Notes: a model not told the origin generated them from the sequence alone. Positions 10,063 through 22,129 are shown, counted from the stretch's first letter. The stretch: 64,000 nt of DNA from Cunninghamia lanceolata (GCA_027924645.1 BSBN01001251.1:1364001-1428000), one strand, 5' to 3'. Numbers and translations are program-made.

Positions 10063-12050
10063 AGGATTATGCCTCCATTGATGTCGAGAGAGCGTCACCA
10101 CGCGATAGCACATGAGGTAGTACAGCTGACATGGGAGGAGGATGTGTTCCTAGAGCACGTGGGATTATGGCATGTTGCACACTTGACTCACATTAGGGCG
10201 AATCTCGCCCTAGTGATAGTAGTGGTGGAGAGGTTCCGCAATGAGATAGGCTCATTTCACTTTTCGACAGGGGAGGTGATAGTGACCTTGGAGGATGCGT
10301 ATCGCATCCTGAGGATTCAGATTGATGGGGAGAGAGTGGACTTTGACCCAGCGCGGGGAGAGGCAGGCATGGTAGAGGTATTTTGCATCGATGATTTGTA
10401 GATAGACGATGAAGAGATTCGGTGGGCAGACATCCCGAGACTCTGTGACAGGATTAGGTGGATAGTGTCTTCATTGATTGGCGGCTTCCTGTGCCCAGAC
10501 AGGAGATCTAGAGGATTATCAGTTGGTTGGGGCACTGTACTATCTGGGATGTTCACACATGGCATTCAGTATGCATGGGGCCCATGTGTACTGGGACAGT
10601 TGTACCATGATATGCACCACTGCGTGTACAAGAGAGGCAGGAGTCTCTCAGCAGGGTTGACTCTTCTACAGGTGTGGGCATGGGAGCATATACTAGTGAT
10701 CCAGCCCATGACACAATGCCATTGAGACAGGGGAGAGCCATACGTATTCCTATATGAGGGAGTGATTACACATCGGAGGCTGGGATCGGTTAGCCACTAG
10801 AGGCGACAGATCGACGAGATGGACCTTTTTGTTTGGAGGCCATGGTTACTATGCGAGGAGTGGGAGGACGAGCATGAGCAGTTGATGTACTGCAAATAGG
10901 CTCGGTACCTGTTTGGGAGATGGACAGACATGATTGAGAGATACCTGCCAGAGTGGGTACTGAGATAGTTTGGGTTACCATAGGGGCTACCAGTGGGGGA
11001 GGCGACACATGCCAGGACATGGCGGGAGGTTGGCGACTGGGATGCAGAGATTCCTATGGCGACAGCATTGGCAGAGGTATGGGGACTTGTCCCCATGAGA
11101 TGGGATTGGGATACAGGATTGGCAGACCCAGGTACACTACCAGAGTATGACAGGTACTAGCAGACACATAGGCCGGTGAGATTGACTACACCAGATGTGG
11201 CAGGGGCAGTGGGGGAGGTGCTAGTCCTAGGTGTAGAGGCCAGGATGAGACGACAGGCCCGAGAGGCGAGATAGCAGGCAGTTGGAGAGGCTAGTAGCCA
11301 ACAGGCTGATGTGGAGTTGGCGAAGGAGGGGGGCCAGCTGTAGAGACTGATTTGGTGAGGGCTGAGTGGTTGCTATAGGAGGAGACATCCCAGAGGACTC
11401 GACTAGAGCTCCGGATGGTACGATTGAGGAGGGATAGGGATGCGGTGAGGGTTGAGGTGAGATAGGCTGAGGCATTAGCCCAGGTGCAGACACAGGTAGT
11501 AGCAATAGCACAGACAGCCCTGGCACATGCATAGGCATAGCTATAGGTCCAGGCACAGGCACAGGCATAGGCCCAGGTACAGGCACAGGCACAGGTATAG
11601 ATACAGCCACCAGCCGCACCAGTAGCAAATGACAGGCAGCTAGCCCAGGTGACAAGGGAGAGAGACATAGAGGTACAGCTATAGCTGATAGCAGAGGCCA
11701 CACTCCATAGAGTGAGGTGAGAGAGAGAGGAGGTACACCGTGCGCTGGGTGCAGATCAGAGGACCCTATACAACAAGCTTGTCTGCATGCAGGCAAAGCT
11801 AGTGTCAACTGGGAGAGAAGCAGAGTACTACAGGGGGCTCTACGCGGGTGCGGTGCCAGCAGCTCAGTAGGCACCCAGTTATAGAGACAAGAGCAGATCT
11901 AGGGCATCCGGGTCTCGCAGGATAGGGCAGTCACTATCCTCAATTAGAGGACCAGGGGTGTCACTAGGGGGAGGAGGAGCAGCAGGGGGACCTGCATTGA
12001 GCACAAGTGGAGGACAGGGGCCACAACAGGAGGGCAGCTCTACCCGCTAG
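10063..12050 (+). pseudogene. PMD gene, exon 2: plant mobile domain plus Gln-rich coiled tail
   Basis: From 10063 the frame shows plant mobile domain motifs: ERFRNEIGSFHFSTGEVIVT followed by LEDAYRILRIQIDGE, then LVGALYYLGC, LTLLQVWAWEHI and ERYLPEWVLR*FGLP. The family consensus ends in RQFG-PQ-IP. PMD proteins (PF10536) are known as host silencing factors and as passengers of mobile elements. A TAG at 10399-10401 and shifts near 10500-10560 and further on break the gene. From about 11450 one frame reads as Ala/Gln-rich coiled coil with repeated Gln codons turned to TAG, then a Gly/Ser-rich end with a stop at 12048-12050. Function in this copy is lost; the family role in an element is unknown to me. 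Confidence 0.75.
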
Positions 12051-13434
12051 AGCACGTATATATGTATATTGTATCATTTTGTATCATATTGTATCATTTT
12101 AGACTAATGCCTGCATGCATCCTGATGTTTATTTTGTAGGCTCTTGATAGCCTTGATGTATTATATTGATGTATAGAGATGGCCTATTGATGTAGACATG
12201 TACATTTTGTATTTTATGATGACCTTCACATGAGGTATATGATGATTTGTTCTTCTCATTGAGGTTCATGCTTTTGTCTATGCATTTCTTGATGTTATGG
12301 ATGTAATGACATGTATGTATGATCATGGATTTATGTTGATGATGCATATTGCATATATGATGCTTATAGATGTTATGACTAGTGATATCTAACATGTGGG
12401 TTTTGCAGATATACACCAGAGAGAAGAAAAGGAGGAGACGGAAGACATAGACTGTTGATCGATCCTTGCGATTGAAATGATATAAGGGTTGTGAATGGAT
12501 GAATGATGAGCTTGTTGCATTGGTTTCACAATTATATATAAAGAGCAATCCTTATTTTTGATATAGCACGTGGATAGTTCGCCACCAAGGTATAAAAGAC
12601 CAAGGTGTAGTAATATCTGAGTGCGTGGACGTTGACTCTGCAAGCAAGCGGTTTGAACTTAGATCCCTTAGACATAATATAACCTTGTTGGAATATGTGA
12701 ATAAACCATAGTCTTAAACATAAAATAAACTTCAATACATGTAAATGCAAGAAGAATTATTAAATATGTAAGATGCTAGGTCGTAACACACACAAGATAA
12801 ATATGCTGCTAAGAAAGATGCTAAAGATCACTCCTCAAACATAGCACACAAAAAGCAATGGCTATGCCCCCAATCCATACTGCATCGCAACATACCAAGA
12901 TTATAGATAAATCAAGCTAGTCTTGAATAGGTAATGAAAAAGGAACAAAAGATAAACCAAAAAGCAAATTGACTAACTTACAAAGTAAACATACAGCCAA
13001 CATATTCTCTTGCCAAAGAGGTTGCTCAGGATAGATTGGATAGGAAAGATAACAGCCTTATCGTAGGAACTTGTTGTCCGTTAAAGGGGGGCTATCTACC
13101 TAAAAAGACAATATCTTGCTGCCAGAAATGCCACATGTTGTAGGAGATGTGTGTGTTGGTCTCGACAATGGAACACTCTGCAGAAGACAAGCTTGTTGAT
13201 CTAGGGCTTTGGTTAAGCGGGACTTAGCTGCTGTTGGCAATCGTTATGCAGGACAGTAGATGACTCTGGAAGTAGGTCTCTTTGCTTCAGGTTTATTAAG
13301 GACTTTTGCTTTGAAAGGATGCGCTAGCTTGCTGCTTGAGTTAGTCAAGTCGAGGCAAATGGATTTTGATATGCGGAAGACTAGAAAGAATGACAGTGTT
13401 TAATGGATTGGAATGGGTGGAGAATGGTGAATCG

Positions 13435-13665
13435 TATGTGCCTGAGTACTGGATACATCCTTTGTATTCCAGACTGCCTACATACCCTATATCCATGGGA
13501 TCAAGGCACATTACGATGAAAGATGAAAGTGATAATATTTAGTTCTAGATAGAGTGATGAGGTGAATCGAGGTGGCGAGGGGGAGATCTTATGTACCTGA
13601 GTACTGGAAACTTCCTTCGTATTCCAGACTGCCTACATACCCATATCCATGGGATCAAGGTACTT
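13435..13665 (-). repeat. Two 75-base direct repeats downstream of pol in B
   Basis: Units 13435-13510 and 13590-13665 share TGAGTACTGGA, GTATTCCAGACTGCCTACAT and ATATCCATGGGATCAAGG. Flanking segments with 'AACAGCCTTATCGTAGGA' (13050) and 'AACAACCTTATCATAGGA' (13725) are also repeated. Confidence 0.8.
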
Positions 13666-14122
13666 TAAGATTGAGAAGATGATAATATGTAGTTTTGGTG
13701 GTTGTGATGATGTAGGAAAAGTGTTGAGAAGATAACAACCTTATCATAGGAGTGATGTGTTCGTTAAAGAGTGCTATCTGCAGAAAGGAGAAAGATTGAA
13801 GTGCTTTGTGAACCATGAACAAGGATCCATTCCTAGACCTAGGTTAATGAAAGAGTTGCCCCCATTCTGGGAGAGGAAACTACATAGGTGACTAATGAAG
13901 AAGACATAGAAAGCTTGACCTAGGACAAGACAGTGTTAACTATTGACACAGATCAATACGTGGGATGATGATGATGGACATTGACAAATTTCCAAGCTAT
14001 ACTAGGTAGGGAGATGGAAATGCAAACAAGGTCAATGGTTTTATTATGGATGGATGGATGAAGTGCATTGTGACATAGAATGAACAAGACTCAATAGACG
14101 ATGGGTGTTGACTCTACACATA

Positions 14123-14191
14123 GCACCTATTTGCCAGGTTTTCACTATGGTACTTATCCAAGGCGCCTGTTTGCCAGGTTTTCACCATAGG
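14123..14191. repeat. Tandem pair of 28-base repeats
   Basis: GCACCTATTTGCCAGGTTTT and GCGCCTGTTTGCCAGGTTTT, each followed by CAC-ATAGT/CACCATAG, 41 bases apart, just downstream of the integrase end. Confidence 0.75.
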
Positions 14192-14247
14192 ATGGATTAT
14201 TTATTTTTTTTTTTTTGTTGTTTTTTTTTTTTGGAATACTCTGAGGA

Positions 14248-15642
14248 TTAGGCATAGAACTTCTTAAGATGAACACTATTAAGTGGCTCATCTAGAGGAA
14301 TGCCGTCAGGTGTAGCTAAAGTATAAGCTCCTGATCCATATGCTGTTGTGACAATAAAGGGACCTAACCAGTTAGGCTCAAACTTGCCCTTCTTTTCTCG
14401 GTCTGCTTGATTTCTCTGATTCTCTTTGAGTACAAGATCACCAACTTGAAACCATCTTTCTTTGATCTTTTTGTTGTAATTATGTCGGAGGTGGTTTTGA
14501 TAGACATGGAGATGATTAAGCGTGGCAAGGCACCTCTCATCTAGTAGTTCAAGCTCAGCTAATTGGGAAGTGCGATACTCTTCTCCACCGATCAGGTCCT
14601 GCGTGGATACTCTGAGGGATGGGATCTCGACCTCTATAGGTAGGATGGCTTCAGAGCCATAGACCAAGGCATAGGGTGTGGCACCAGTTGGTGTTCTGAT
14701 ACTAGTGCGGTAGGCCCATAGGGCAGGATTGAGTTGCAAGTGCCAATCACGACCAGCTTCATTGACTATTTTCTTGAGGATCTTGAGAATGGTCTTGTTG
14801 GAACCCTCAGCTTGGCTGTTACTCTACAGATAGTAGGGAGTTGAAAAGCGATGTTGGATATTGTATTGTGTGCATAAGGCACAGACATCTTGATTCTTGA
14901 ATGGTCTCCCATTATCAGTGACAATGACTTGGGGGATACCATACCGGCATATGAGATAGTTAAGGATAAACTTGGCTATTTGCTTACTAGTGATATAGGT
15001 CATGGGAATGGCCTCCGCCCACTTCGTGAAATACTCAGTGGTGGTAATGATGAACTTATGGCCATTAGATGAGGATGGGTGGATTTGTCCTATGAGGTCG
15101 AGACCCCATTGAGAAAAAGGCCAAGGAGTTGTCACAGGTTGTAGTTCGTGAGCTGACGCGTGAATCAAATCTCCATGTTGTTGGCATTGTAGACACTTCT
15201 TAGCAAACTGTGTAGCATCTTGCTCTATTGTAGGCCAGTAGTAACCTATTCTCAGTAACTTCTTAGCAAGATTAGGACCAGTAGAATGTGCACCACAGAC
15301 ACCTTCGTGTATGTCTCGTAAGGTAGCTTCGGCTTCTTCCACGTTAAGACATCGTAAGAGGATACCATCGAGACTCCGACGATATAGTGTATCACCTAGA
15401 ATGGTGTAGCGGGAGGATCGACGGATAAAGGTTTTGCGTTGGGTGGATGATAGGTCAGAGGGCAAGGTATTATTTTTAAGGTATTCATAGATGTCTTCGT
15501 ACCATGGGGAATTGGGACCAACAAGTTCGCAGATGATTTCAGTAATGGGAACATCGACGGCTGGTATCAACAATTGCTCGATCAAGAATTCACATTTCTG
15601 TGTATTAGCAGGCATGTCAATCAGTGACCTGACAGAAGCCAT
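14248..15642 (-). pseudogene. pol: B integrase
   Basis: The zinc-binding part shows H..H then KCLQCQQHG. The core has GLDLIGQ (first Asp), VTDNGRPF (second Asp) and NSQAEGSNKT (Glu), so all three catalytic residues are encoded. The C-terminal part has WAYRTSIRTPTGATPYALVYG, then KFEPNWLGPFIV, and ends at a stop at 14248. One TAG near 14823 replaces a Gln just before the Glu motif (YYL*SN). It inserts the DNA copy into the genome and is the last domain of pol. No chromodomain is visible, which fits Tat and not a chromovirus. Confidence 0.9.
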
Positions 15643-15675
15643 AGAATTTACAGCTTTGTTATGCTCTCTTGGAAT

Positions 15676-16015
15676 TTACTCAAATGTGATGCTAGAAAAG
15701 TGTGGTTTATAGGCATCCACTAGTTGCTTGTAGGGGACCAACTTTTCATCCTTTATTTGGTATTCATCTGTGACTTGGCGAATGACTAGCTGTGAGTCTC
15801 CATATACTTGTAACTCTATGATGTCCCATTGAACTGTTGTATTGAGACCTATGAGGAGTGCTTCATATTCAGCAATGTTGTTGGTGCAAGGGAATGCAAG
15901 CCAATATGACTTTGGAATATAGTCATTTTGAGGTGTGACAAATAAGATGCCCACCCCTGATCCATGCTATTTGTAGGAACCATCAAAGTACAACTTCCAC
16001 ATTATTGAGTTGGAA
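15676..16015 (-). pseudogene. pol: B second (archaeal-type) RNase H
   Basis: The reading WKLYFDGSY..GSGVGILFV, NNIAEYEALLIGL and LQVYGDSQLVIRQV gives Asp, Glu and Asp of an archaeal-like RNase H placed between the usual RNase H and integrase. Dual RNase H is a known hallmark of the Tat lineage. A TAG replaces a likely Gln in FDGSYK*HGSG, and a stop separates it from integrase. It would help remove RNA from the RNA-DNA hybrid. Confidence 0.85.
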
Positions 16016-16101
16016 AGAGTGAATAGATTCTCGTCTGGAAAGTATGCTATCATAGGGTGTGTATCTGTCATGGGTGCTTCTGCTAGTTGATCTGCTAGGG
16101 C

Positions 16102-17390
16102 CTATCCTTTGATTGCTTTACAATCTATATACTCAATGTCGAACTCACTAAGGATCATGACCCATTTAGCTAGTCGGCCTGTAAGAGCTATTTTTGCTAG
16201 TAGATACTTCAAGGGATCAATTTTAGCTATAAGATTTGTGTGTTGGTTCAACATGTAATGCCGCAACTTTTGGGAAGCGAACACTACTGCTAAACAAGCT
16301 CTTTCCATTGGTGAATAATTGAGTTCATATCCCACCAAGGTTTGACTTATATAATAGATTGCATGCTCTTTTCCTATTTCATCATGTTGTGCTAGCAAGG
16401 CCCCTAGGGCTGAAGTTGTAGTTGAGATGTATAATATCAAAGGTTTATCAGCAACTGGTGAAACCAAAATAGGAGGGGTAGCCAGATACTCTTTAAGTTG
16501 ATCAAATGCTGCTTGACACTTATTGTCCCATTGAAATGAGACATCCTTTTGCAGTAATTGTTGAAATGGTTGACATTTATCTGCTAGCTGTGAGACGAAA
16601 TGCCTAATAGATTGCAACCTTCCTTGGAGGCTCCTTAATGCTTTGAGGTTCTTTGGTGGAGGCATCTCCACTATAGCCTATACTTTCATTGGGTCTACTT
16701 TGATGCCTCTATGAGATACAATATACCCTAATAGCTTTCATGATGTTACACTAAAGACACACTTCTTTGGATTGAGTCTTACTTGGTATTTCTCGAGCTT
16801 GTCAAAGATCTATCCGAGAACTTGTACGTGATCTAGCCTAGAAGATTTAGCTAGTATGTCATCAACATAGTCCTCCATGATATGATGAAAGAGGTTGAGG
16901 AATATCACTGTCGTTGCTCTCTGATAGGTTGCTCCTGCATTCTTTAGACCAAACGGCATGACACACCAACAATAGTTGGCCCAAGGACAAGTAAAGGTTG
17001 TTTTATGTTGATCTTCTTCTATTATCCTTATCTGATTGTAGCCTGAGAATCCATCCATGAGAGAAAGCATTTCGTGACCTGCTGTCAAGTCTACTATAAT
17101 ATCAATGTTTGGTAATGGAAAGTCATCTTTGGGACATGCTTTATTAAGATCTCTAAAATCATTGCACATGCGGATGCACCCATTAGGTTTAGACACAAGT
17201 ACAATGTTTGATACCCAGTCTAAATAATCAATAGGTTGGATGAACTTTGCATCTAACAGCTTCTGTATTTCCACTTTTACCAAGAGAGCTATCTGTGGGT
17301 GCATCTTCCTCAGCTTTTGCTTGACTGGTTTAACTTTTGGATCAATTGTGAGATAATAAACTACTAGCTTAGGGTCTAACCCTAGCATAT
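16102..17390 (-). pseudogene. pol: B reverse transcriptase and first RNase H
   Basis: RT motifs in order: VSNIVLVSKPNGCIRMCNDF, LNKACPKDDFPLPNID, MDGFSGYNQI, MPFGLKNAGATYQRA and EDYVDDILAKS, with the catalytic YVDD at about 16858-16866. Between 16672 and 16810 a few stops interrupt the thumb. RNase H follows (LILYISTTTSALGALL, AIYYISQTL, YSPMERACLAVVFA); the first position usually has Asp where this copy has Thr or Ser. Same frame as protease and integrase. Confidence 0.9.
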
Positions 17391-19210
17391 CAGCATAGGT
17401 CCATGCAAAGTTGATGGTTATTTGTAAGAAGAATGTGTTAAGATTCCTGTGCTCTGTTTCTGATAATGATGCTGCTAGGAATGTGGTCTTTGGATTTTGC
17501 TCTATGCCAAGGTTTATCTCTGTAGAATCTTCCACTAGGAGAGTTGACTTCTCTTGATACTTAGATGATAGGGGAAGGTCAAATCCTCCATCCTCAGGTG
17601 CCACAGTTGGGTTTTCACCTTTGGATACGTCCTTTGGTTTTACTATTTTGTGATCAGGAGGTGCCACAGTGTGGTTTTCACCTAGAGATCTTTCTTTATT
17701 TTTACTTTTGCGACTAGAGGATTTGGCATTCTCACCAAAATAAGTTGTTGGCTCTAGTTCCATTACAAAACCTGCTTTATGATTGCCAAGAGGGATACCT
17801 TCCTGAAGTCCCATGAACTTAGCTAGAGCTTTGTCATTCTGAAATACATCTATAACGGGGGACCCTTGTTGGTCCCAAGCGATAAGTTCAGAGTAGACAA
17901 GTGTTACATTCTGGGTGTTAGTGGTGGAGGTTAAGGATACGGAGGATAGCGTAAAAATGGAGGATTCTGCAAATAGGTTTGTCATGTGGAAGGAAGAGTC
18001 ATCGATGATATCCTCAATAGACGTCGAATCAGCGGGAAAAGTTTCTGCCACCTCGTCGAGGATATACTCAATGTCCAAGGCGCGTGGTACCTTCCTACCA
18101 AGTCCTAATCCCTTCTTGTCTAGTTTCTTTGTCACAATAATGGGTTCCATAGTTCCTTGATTCTGTTTCCCAACACCACCTTTGCCTTTATAGCCCATGT
18201 TTTTTACTATCCTTAAGCCATTGCCATATTGCTTGACTGGTATTGTGACTAGTTCTTTCTCCTTATAGAGCCAAGAAGAAATGTCCTCAATAGTTTCCTC
18301 TTCCAATAATTTTCCCTGTTGGAACTGGGTTAGAAATGTTGGGGGAGGAATAGCTATTTTTTTGGTGACTTTGGCAATGGGCGGTTGGCTGTAAGATTTA
18401 GGGGATAAAGGCATCCGCCCTACACAACAAGATTTGGATATATCATATGTTCCAAAGCCTATATCATGGATGTGAGCTTTGACTTCAGGAAGAGGATTAG
18501 GTTCACTTGTAGAGGCTGGTGTCAGAGTTTCAGGATCAACATATAGTGAGGAATCAAGGGCTTTTTCATTTTTAGGCACTTGGTTGCAATTCTTATAGCT
18601 GCCTTGCAAGACATGGTAGAATTCAAAAGGATTGGGGTCTCCTGGGATAGTGATCTCCGTACCATTGTATGGGAACTTTAGAGACTGATGGTATGTGGAG
18701 GGAACAGCTTTCATTGCATGGATCCATGGGCAGCCTAGGATATTGTTGTAAGGCATCTTAATATCAAGGACTTGACATCTGGTTTCAAGCATGACAGGGC
18801 CCAGCTGTATAGGCAAGTGGATAACACCTTCTGAACAGCGTTCAACATCATCATATCCCTTGATTGTAATACTTTGATCAATGTTGATATGATCCTCAGA
18901 GTATCCCAATTGTTTAAGTAACTTTAAAGAACAGATGTTGAGACCAGCACCACCATCTATGAGTATACGTTTGATTTTGCGCTTATGGATGAGAACCTTA
19001 ATATGAAGGGCATCATTGTGACACGGATCATGGGAAGGGAGGTCTTCTCAGAGAAGACCACATTGTAGGGTAAAGCAATGTTACCTACTATAGCTTGGAA
19101 ACTGCTATGTTGTTAGGAACCGAAGACTCTTAGAGGACTTTTTCTAGCACTACTCTATGTGCAGGCGATGACCATAGAAGGTCCAAGATAGAGATCTGTG
19201 CTGGCATTTT
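17391..19210 (-). pseudogene. pol: B protease with G-patch domain
   Basis: Upstream reading PAQISILDLL..SSPAHR is typical of Tat polyproteins. The retropepsin site is LIDGGAGLNICSL (about 18925-18965), followed by YNNILGCPWIHAMKAVPSTY. A frame change lies near 19050. About 180 residues past the protease, MGYKGKGGVGKQNQGTMEPI and KKGLGLG (about 18097-18228) match the G-patch pattern, a Gly-rich RNA-binding motif. A linker of about 250 residues leads to RT. I know G-patches best beside the protease of betaretroviruses; the role here is inferred only from that. Confidence 0.8.
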
Positions 19211-19240
19211 CCCTAGATGTTCAACAAGATTATAATTAGA

Positions 19241-22030
19241 TTAAGTCGAAAGACTAGGTGTAGGACCACGAATGGTGACACGACCATGACGAGTTGTAAC
19301 AACGCAATCTGTAGATTTGCCTTTGATTGTGAGGGTAGACACGTGGCTCTCTTCAAAATGACCTACAATGGAATCAAAGGAAGTGGAAGCATGATTGATA
19401 CCTTTACCTTTATCTTGAGGAGGAGGTGGACCATGATGAGCGAATGGTTCCTTGTACATATTGAGGTCTTTGTTTGTGTGCTGAGCTGGTAGATCATCTT
19501 GTTGAGATATTTGATTACCTTCGATGAGATTTTGGATTAGGTGCTTAAGCTTCATGCATGATGCAGTTCTGTGCCCTTTGCTCCTATGGTACTCAAAATA
19601 TTCATTTTCTCTGTACCGTGTAGTTTTGTAAACAGGTTCGCCATATGGGGGAGCATCAGGTAGGGTGATGAGTCCTTTCTATAAAATCTTTTGTAAGACT
19701 ATCTCTATGGGCTCTCCCAAGGGAGTGAATTGATACCACGGAGGGTAATCTTGTTGAGGCCGCTCTTATTGTCATTGCTGTTGGTTTTGATAAGGTTGCC
19801 TTTGTTGTTGTTGCTATTGAGGTGGAGCTTGACTTGGTTTGGAAAGTTGCAGCGGTGTTTGCAATGTTTTGACATGTTTAGAATCGACCACACCATCGTT
19901 GACCATGTTTTTATTTTTGTTCCAATATTTGGGTTTATCGTTCGATTGTTGATGAGGAGCATTGTCTTTCGTTTCTTTGAAGATTTTGACCACACCCTTA
20001 GCAATGAGGGCCTTTTCAATGTTGATTCCCTTGTATGTGATTTCAACAAAGGTTGTAGCACTAAGGATTTGCAAATGAAAACCTAACTCCTGGTTGAGGT
20101 TCTGCACAAATATGCTAACAAGCTATTTCTCTGGAATCTTGAAAGGGAATTTGCTAGCCATTTGTCTCCAGCGTTGAAGGAAAGAAATGAAAGTTTCACC
20201 ATTTTTCTATTTGTTATTGCATAGATCAGTCATGAAAATCTCATGCTCTGTGTTGTAAGAAAAATGGGTGGCAAATTTCTCTGCTAGCTCGTTAAAACAC
20301 TTGATGCCCATAGGTAAGTGTGAGAACCATTCAATAGCTTGACCTCCAAGACTGAGAGGAAAGAGACACATAAGATACGTGTCATTATGTGAGACTTCGA
20401 AACAAGCAAGATAGAATTCCCTAAGATGGTCTTTTGGGTCACCTTTTCCTTTGTATTTATCAAATTTAGGAATAGTGAAATTTTGAGGAAAAGGGATCAT
20501 CGGTAATAACTGATCAAAAGGATAAGGACACACTTCTTCTAATGAGAAGGTCTTCTTGGTGTGGCCAAATGTAAGATCAGATAGCTGTTGTTGAACTTCC
20601 GCAATTTTTAGCTCCATCGCTATGGGAGGGGTTGGAAACATCTCCTGTTGTCCTAGAAGTGGTTGTTGTTGCCCATACGGAAGATTGTATTATAAGCCCT
20701 GAGCATTGGTATTATAAGGGTCATAAGATTGGTTTGGGTCATATGCATTGTACGTTGGGTTCAGATTGGGTTGGAATTGGATGTTTTGATTTGGAAGAGG
20801 TGGAGGCAGCGCTAGGTAAGAATGTTGGCTTTGTGATGGTTGAAGAAAAGAATTGGGTGGAGGAAAGCTAAAGTGCGTTGGATTAGGTTGCAATGGCGGC
20901 ACATAGCTTTGGGAAACTTGATGTTGGGGAAGTTAAGGGTGGCTAGGCAATGTGTGAAATAAATTTAGCGATGATGAATGTAGTGGAGGAGTGACATAGG
21001 TAGAAGTGATTTGCGATGGTTGATTGGGGATGAGTGTAGAAGAATTTTGTGGGGGGGACTGCATGACTCTAATTGGTTGAGAGACATGGAGGTTTGATGA
21101 TATGGGAGGGGGTATGTATTGAGATCCTTGTTGCATGGCTACATAGTTGTTCCCCAGATTATAATTTGGTGGGAAACCTATTCGTGAAGGAGTAACCAAA
21201 ATTCCACTCGCGATTGGTGTGGACACTTTAGGAGTTTGTTGTATATTTTCTTGAGCTAAGGTGGCTTGCTTAGCTTGCTTCGCTTGACATTGGAGAGTTT
21301 CTTGTTGATTTTTGTAGATCTCCATAGGAGTCAGAAGCGGTGATATGGCCCTCTTTTCTGTTGGGTTTTGATAAAGGGGATTCTTAATCGTTCTTCCTTG
21401 TAAGTCTTGTTCAGGTAAAGGTGTGGTCACTATTGACATGGTTTGCACCACTTGCATGGTGTCTAGGGTGTTGTTTGTCTCCTTGAGATTGGATAAATCA
21501 AAATCTTGAGGTAACTTGGCTCCTTGCTCTGCAAGCAAGCGAAAGAAATGATCTTGGTTCTCACTAAGGATTTTGTCAAAGGCGGCTATAGATCTAGGAT
21601 CTTGTATGAATTCATCAAGATCTTACCCATCTTCTTGAGAGGATTGACCCATTTCAAAGTGTCACTCTTCTTGAGATGGGGCTAAATCTGCAATATAACC
21701 TTGTGGGACAAAATCGGGAGGCAAGACGATAGTGTAATGAGGTGTACTTACCAAAGGAACTCTTTCCTCCTGAGATGGGACCGGATTGGCAATATAACCT
21801 TGTGGGACAAAATCCAGAGGCAAGCCGGTGGTATAGTGGGGTGTATTTACCAAAGGGACCCTACCTTCTTGAGGAGTGCTAGGGTGGTCAAGGTGTGACA
21901 CATTGGGAGAATTTGTAGATCTTTCCATGGGCGCCCTAGGAGTAACCTTGGGAGAAATGTTGAGATGGCTTGATTGCGGTGTGTGAGGGGGTGATTTGCG
22001 CTTCCTAGGGACAACTTGCTTGGACTTCAT
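19241..22030 (-). pseudogene. gag: B Gag
   Basis: One minus-strand frame runs from the ATG at 22030 to a stop at 19241, with several stops on the way. N-terminal part: basic and Pro-rich, with two 33-residue tandem repeats (about 21672-21870). Middle: Pro/Gln-rich. Capsid-like part (about 20207-20560): FDKYKGKGDPKDHLREFY and LFPLSLGGQAIEWFSHLP, as in the retrotransposon Gag family PF03732. C-terminal motif FEYHRSKGHRTASCMKLK (about 19550-19600) resembles the Tat YCxxHxxxGHxTxxC knuckle with the first Cys replaced by Phe. The frame changes between Gag and protease near 19050. Confidence 0.85.
21672..21870 (-). repeat. Two 99-base (33-residue) tandem repeats in B Gag
   Basis: The period is exactly 99 bases (GAGATGGG at 21673 and 21772). 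Each unit encodes a VPLV-TPHYT, LPxDFVPQGYIA pattern. A third, partial QEE start follows. Confidence 0.85.
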
Positions 22031-22129
22031 AGTTTGCTAGAGTCTAGTGGTTACCATGGAATACACTAGGATAAAAGGTAATGCTGAGATTCTGCTGGTG
22101 TTTTGAGAAAGACAAACTCCTAATGCACA

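Larger units (their letters stand above)
12051..14247. other. Non-coding stretch of B between the PMD gene and integrase
   Basis: No convincing gene on either strand. It includes an AT-rich part (12060-12420), a pair of 75-base direct repeats (13435-13510 and 13590-13665), a pair of short repeats near 14123-14191 and a T-rich run at 14204-14232. It would hold the 3' ends of both the sense pol transcript and the antisense PMD transcript. Confidence 0.6.

Noticed and set aside
11227..11874. 215-codon minus-strand open frame, Pro/Val/Leu-rich
   Set aside because: It is the complement of the repeated GCACAGGCACAG tract of the PMD gene; its composition follows from that repeat and it has no recognisable motif.
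14204..14232. T-rich run that might be the poly(A) tail of a reverse-oriented non-LTR insertion
   Set aside because: No target duplication or upstream LINE/SINE body is visible; it lies just outside the integrase end of B and is more simply low-complexity sequence.
19217..20086. Plus-strand open frames at 19217-19492 and 19730-20086
   Set aside because: Shadows of the B Gag frame on the minus strand, which carries the recognisable Gag motifs.
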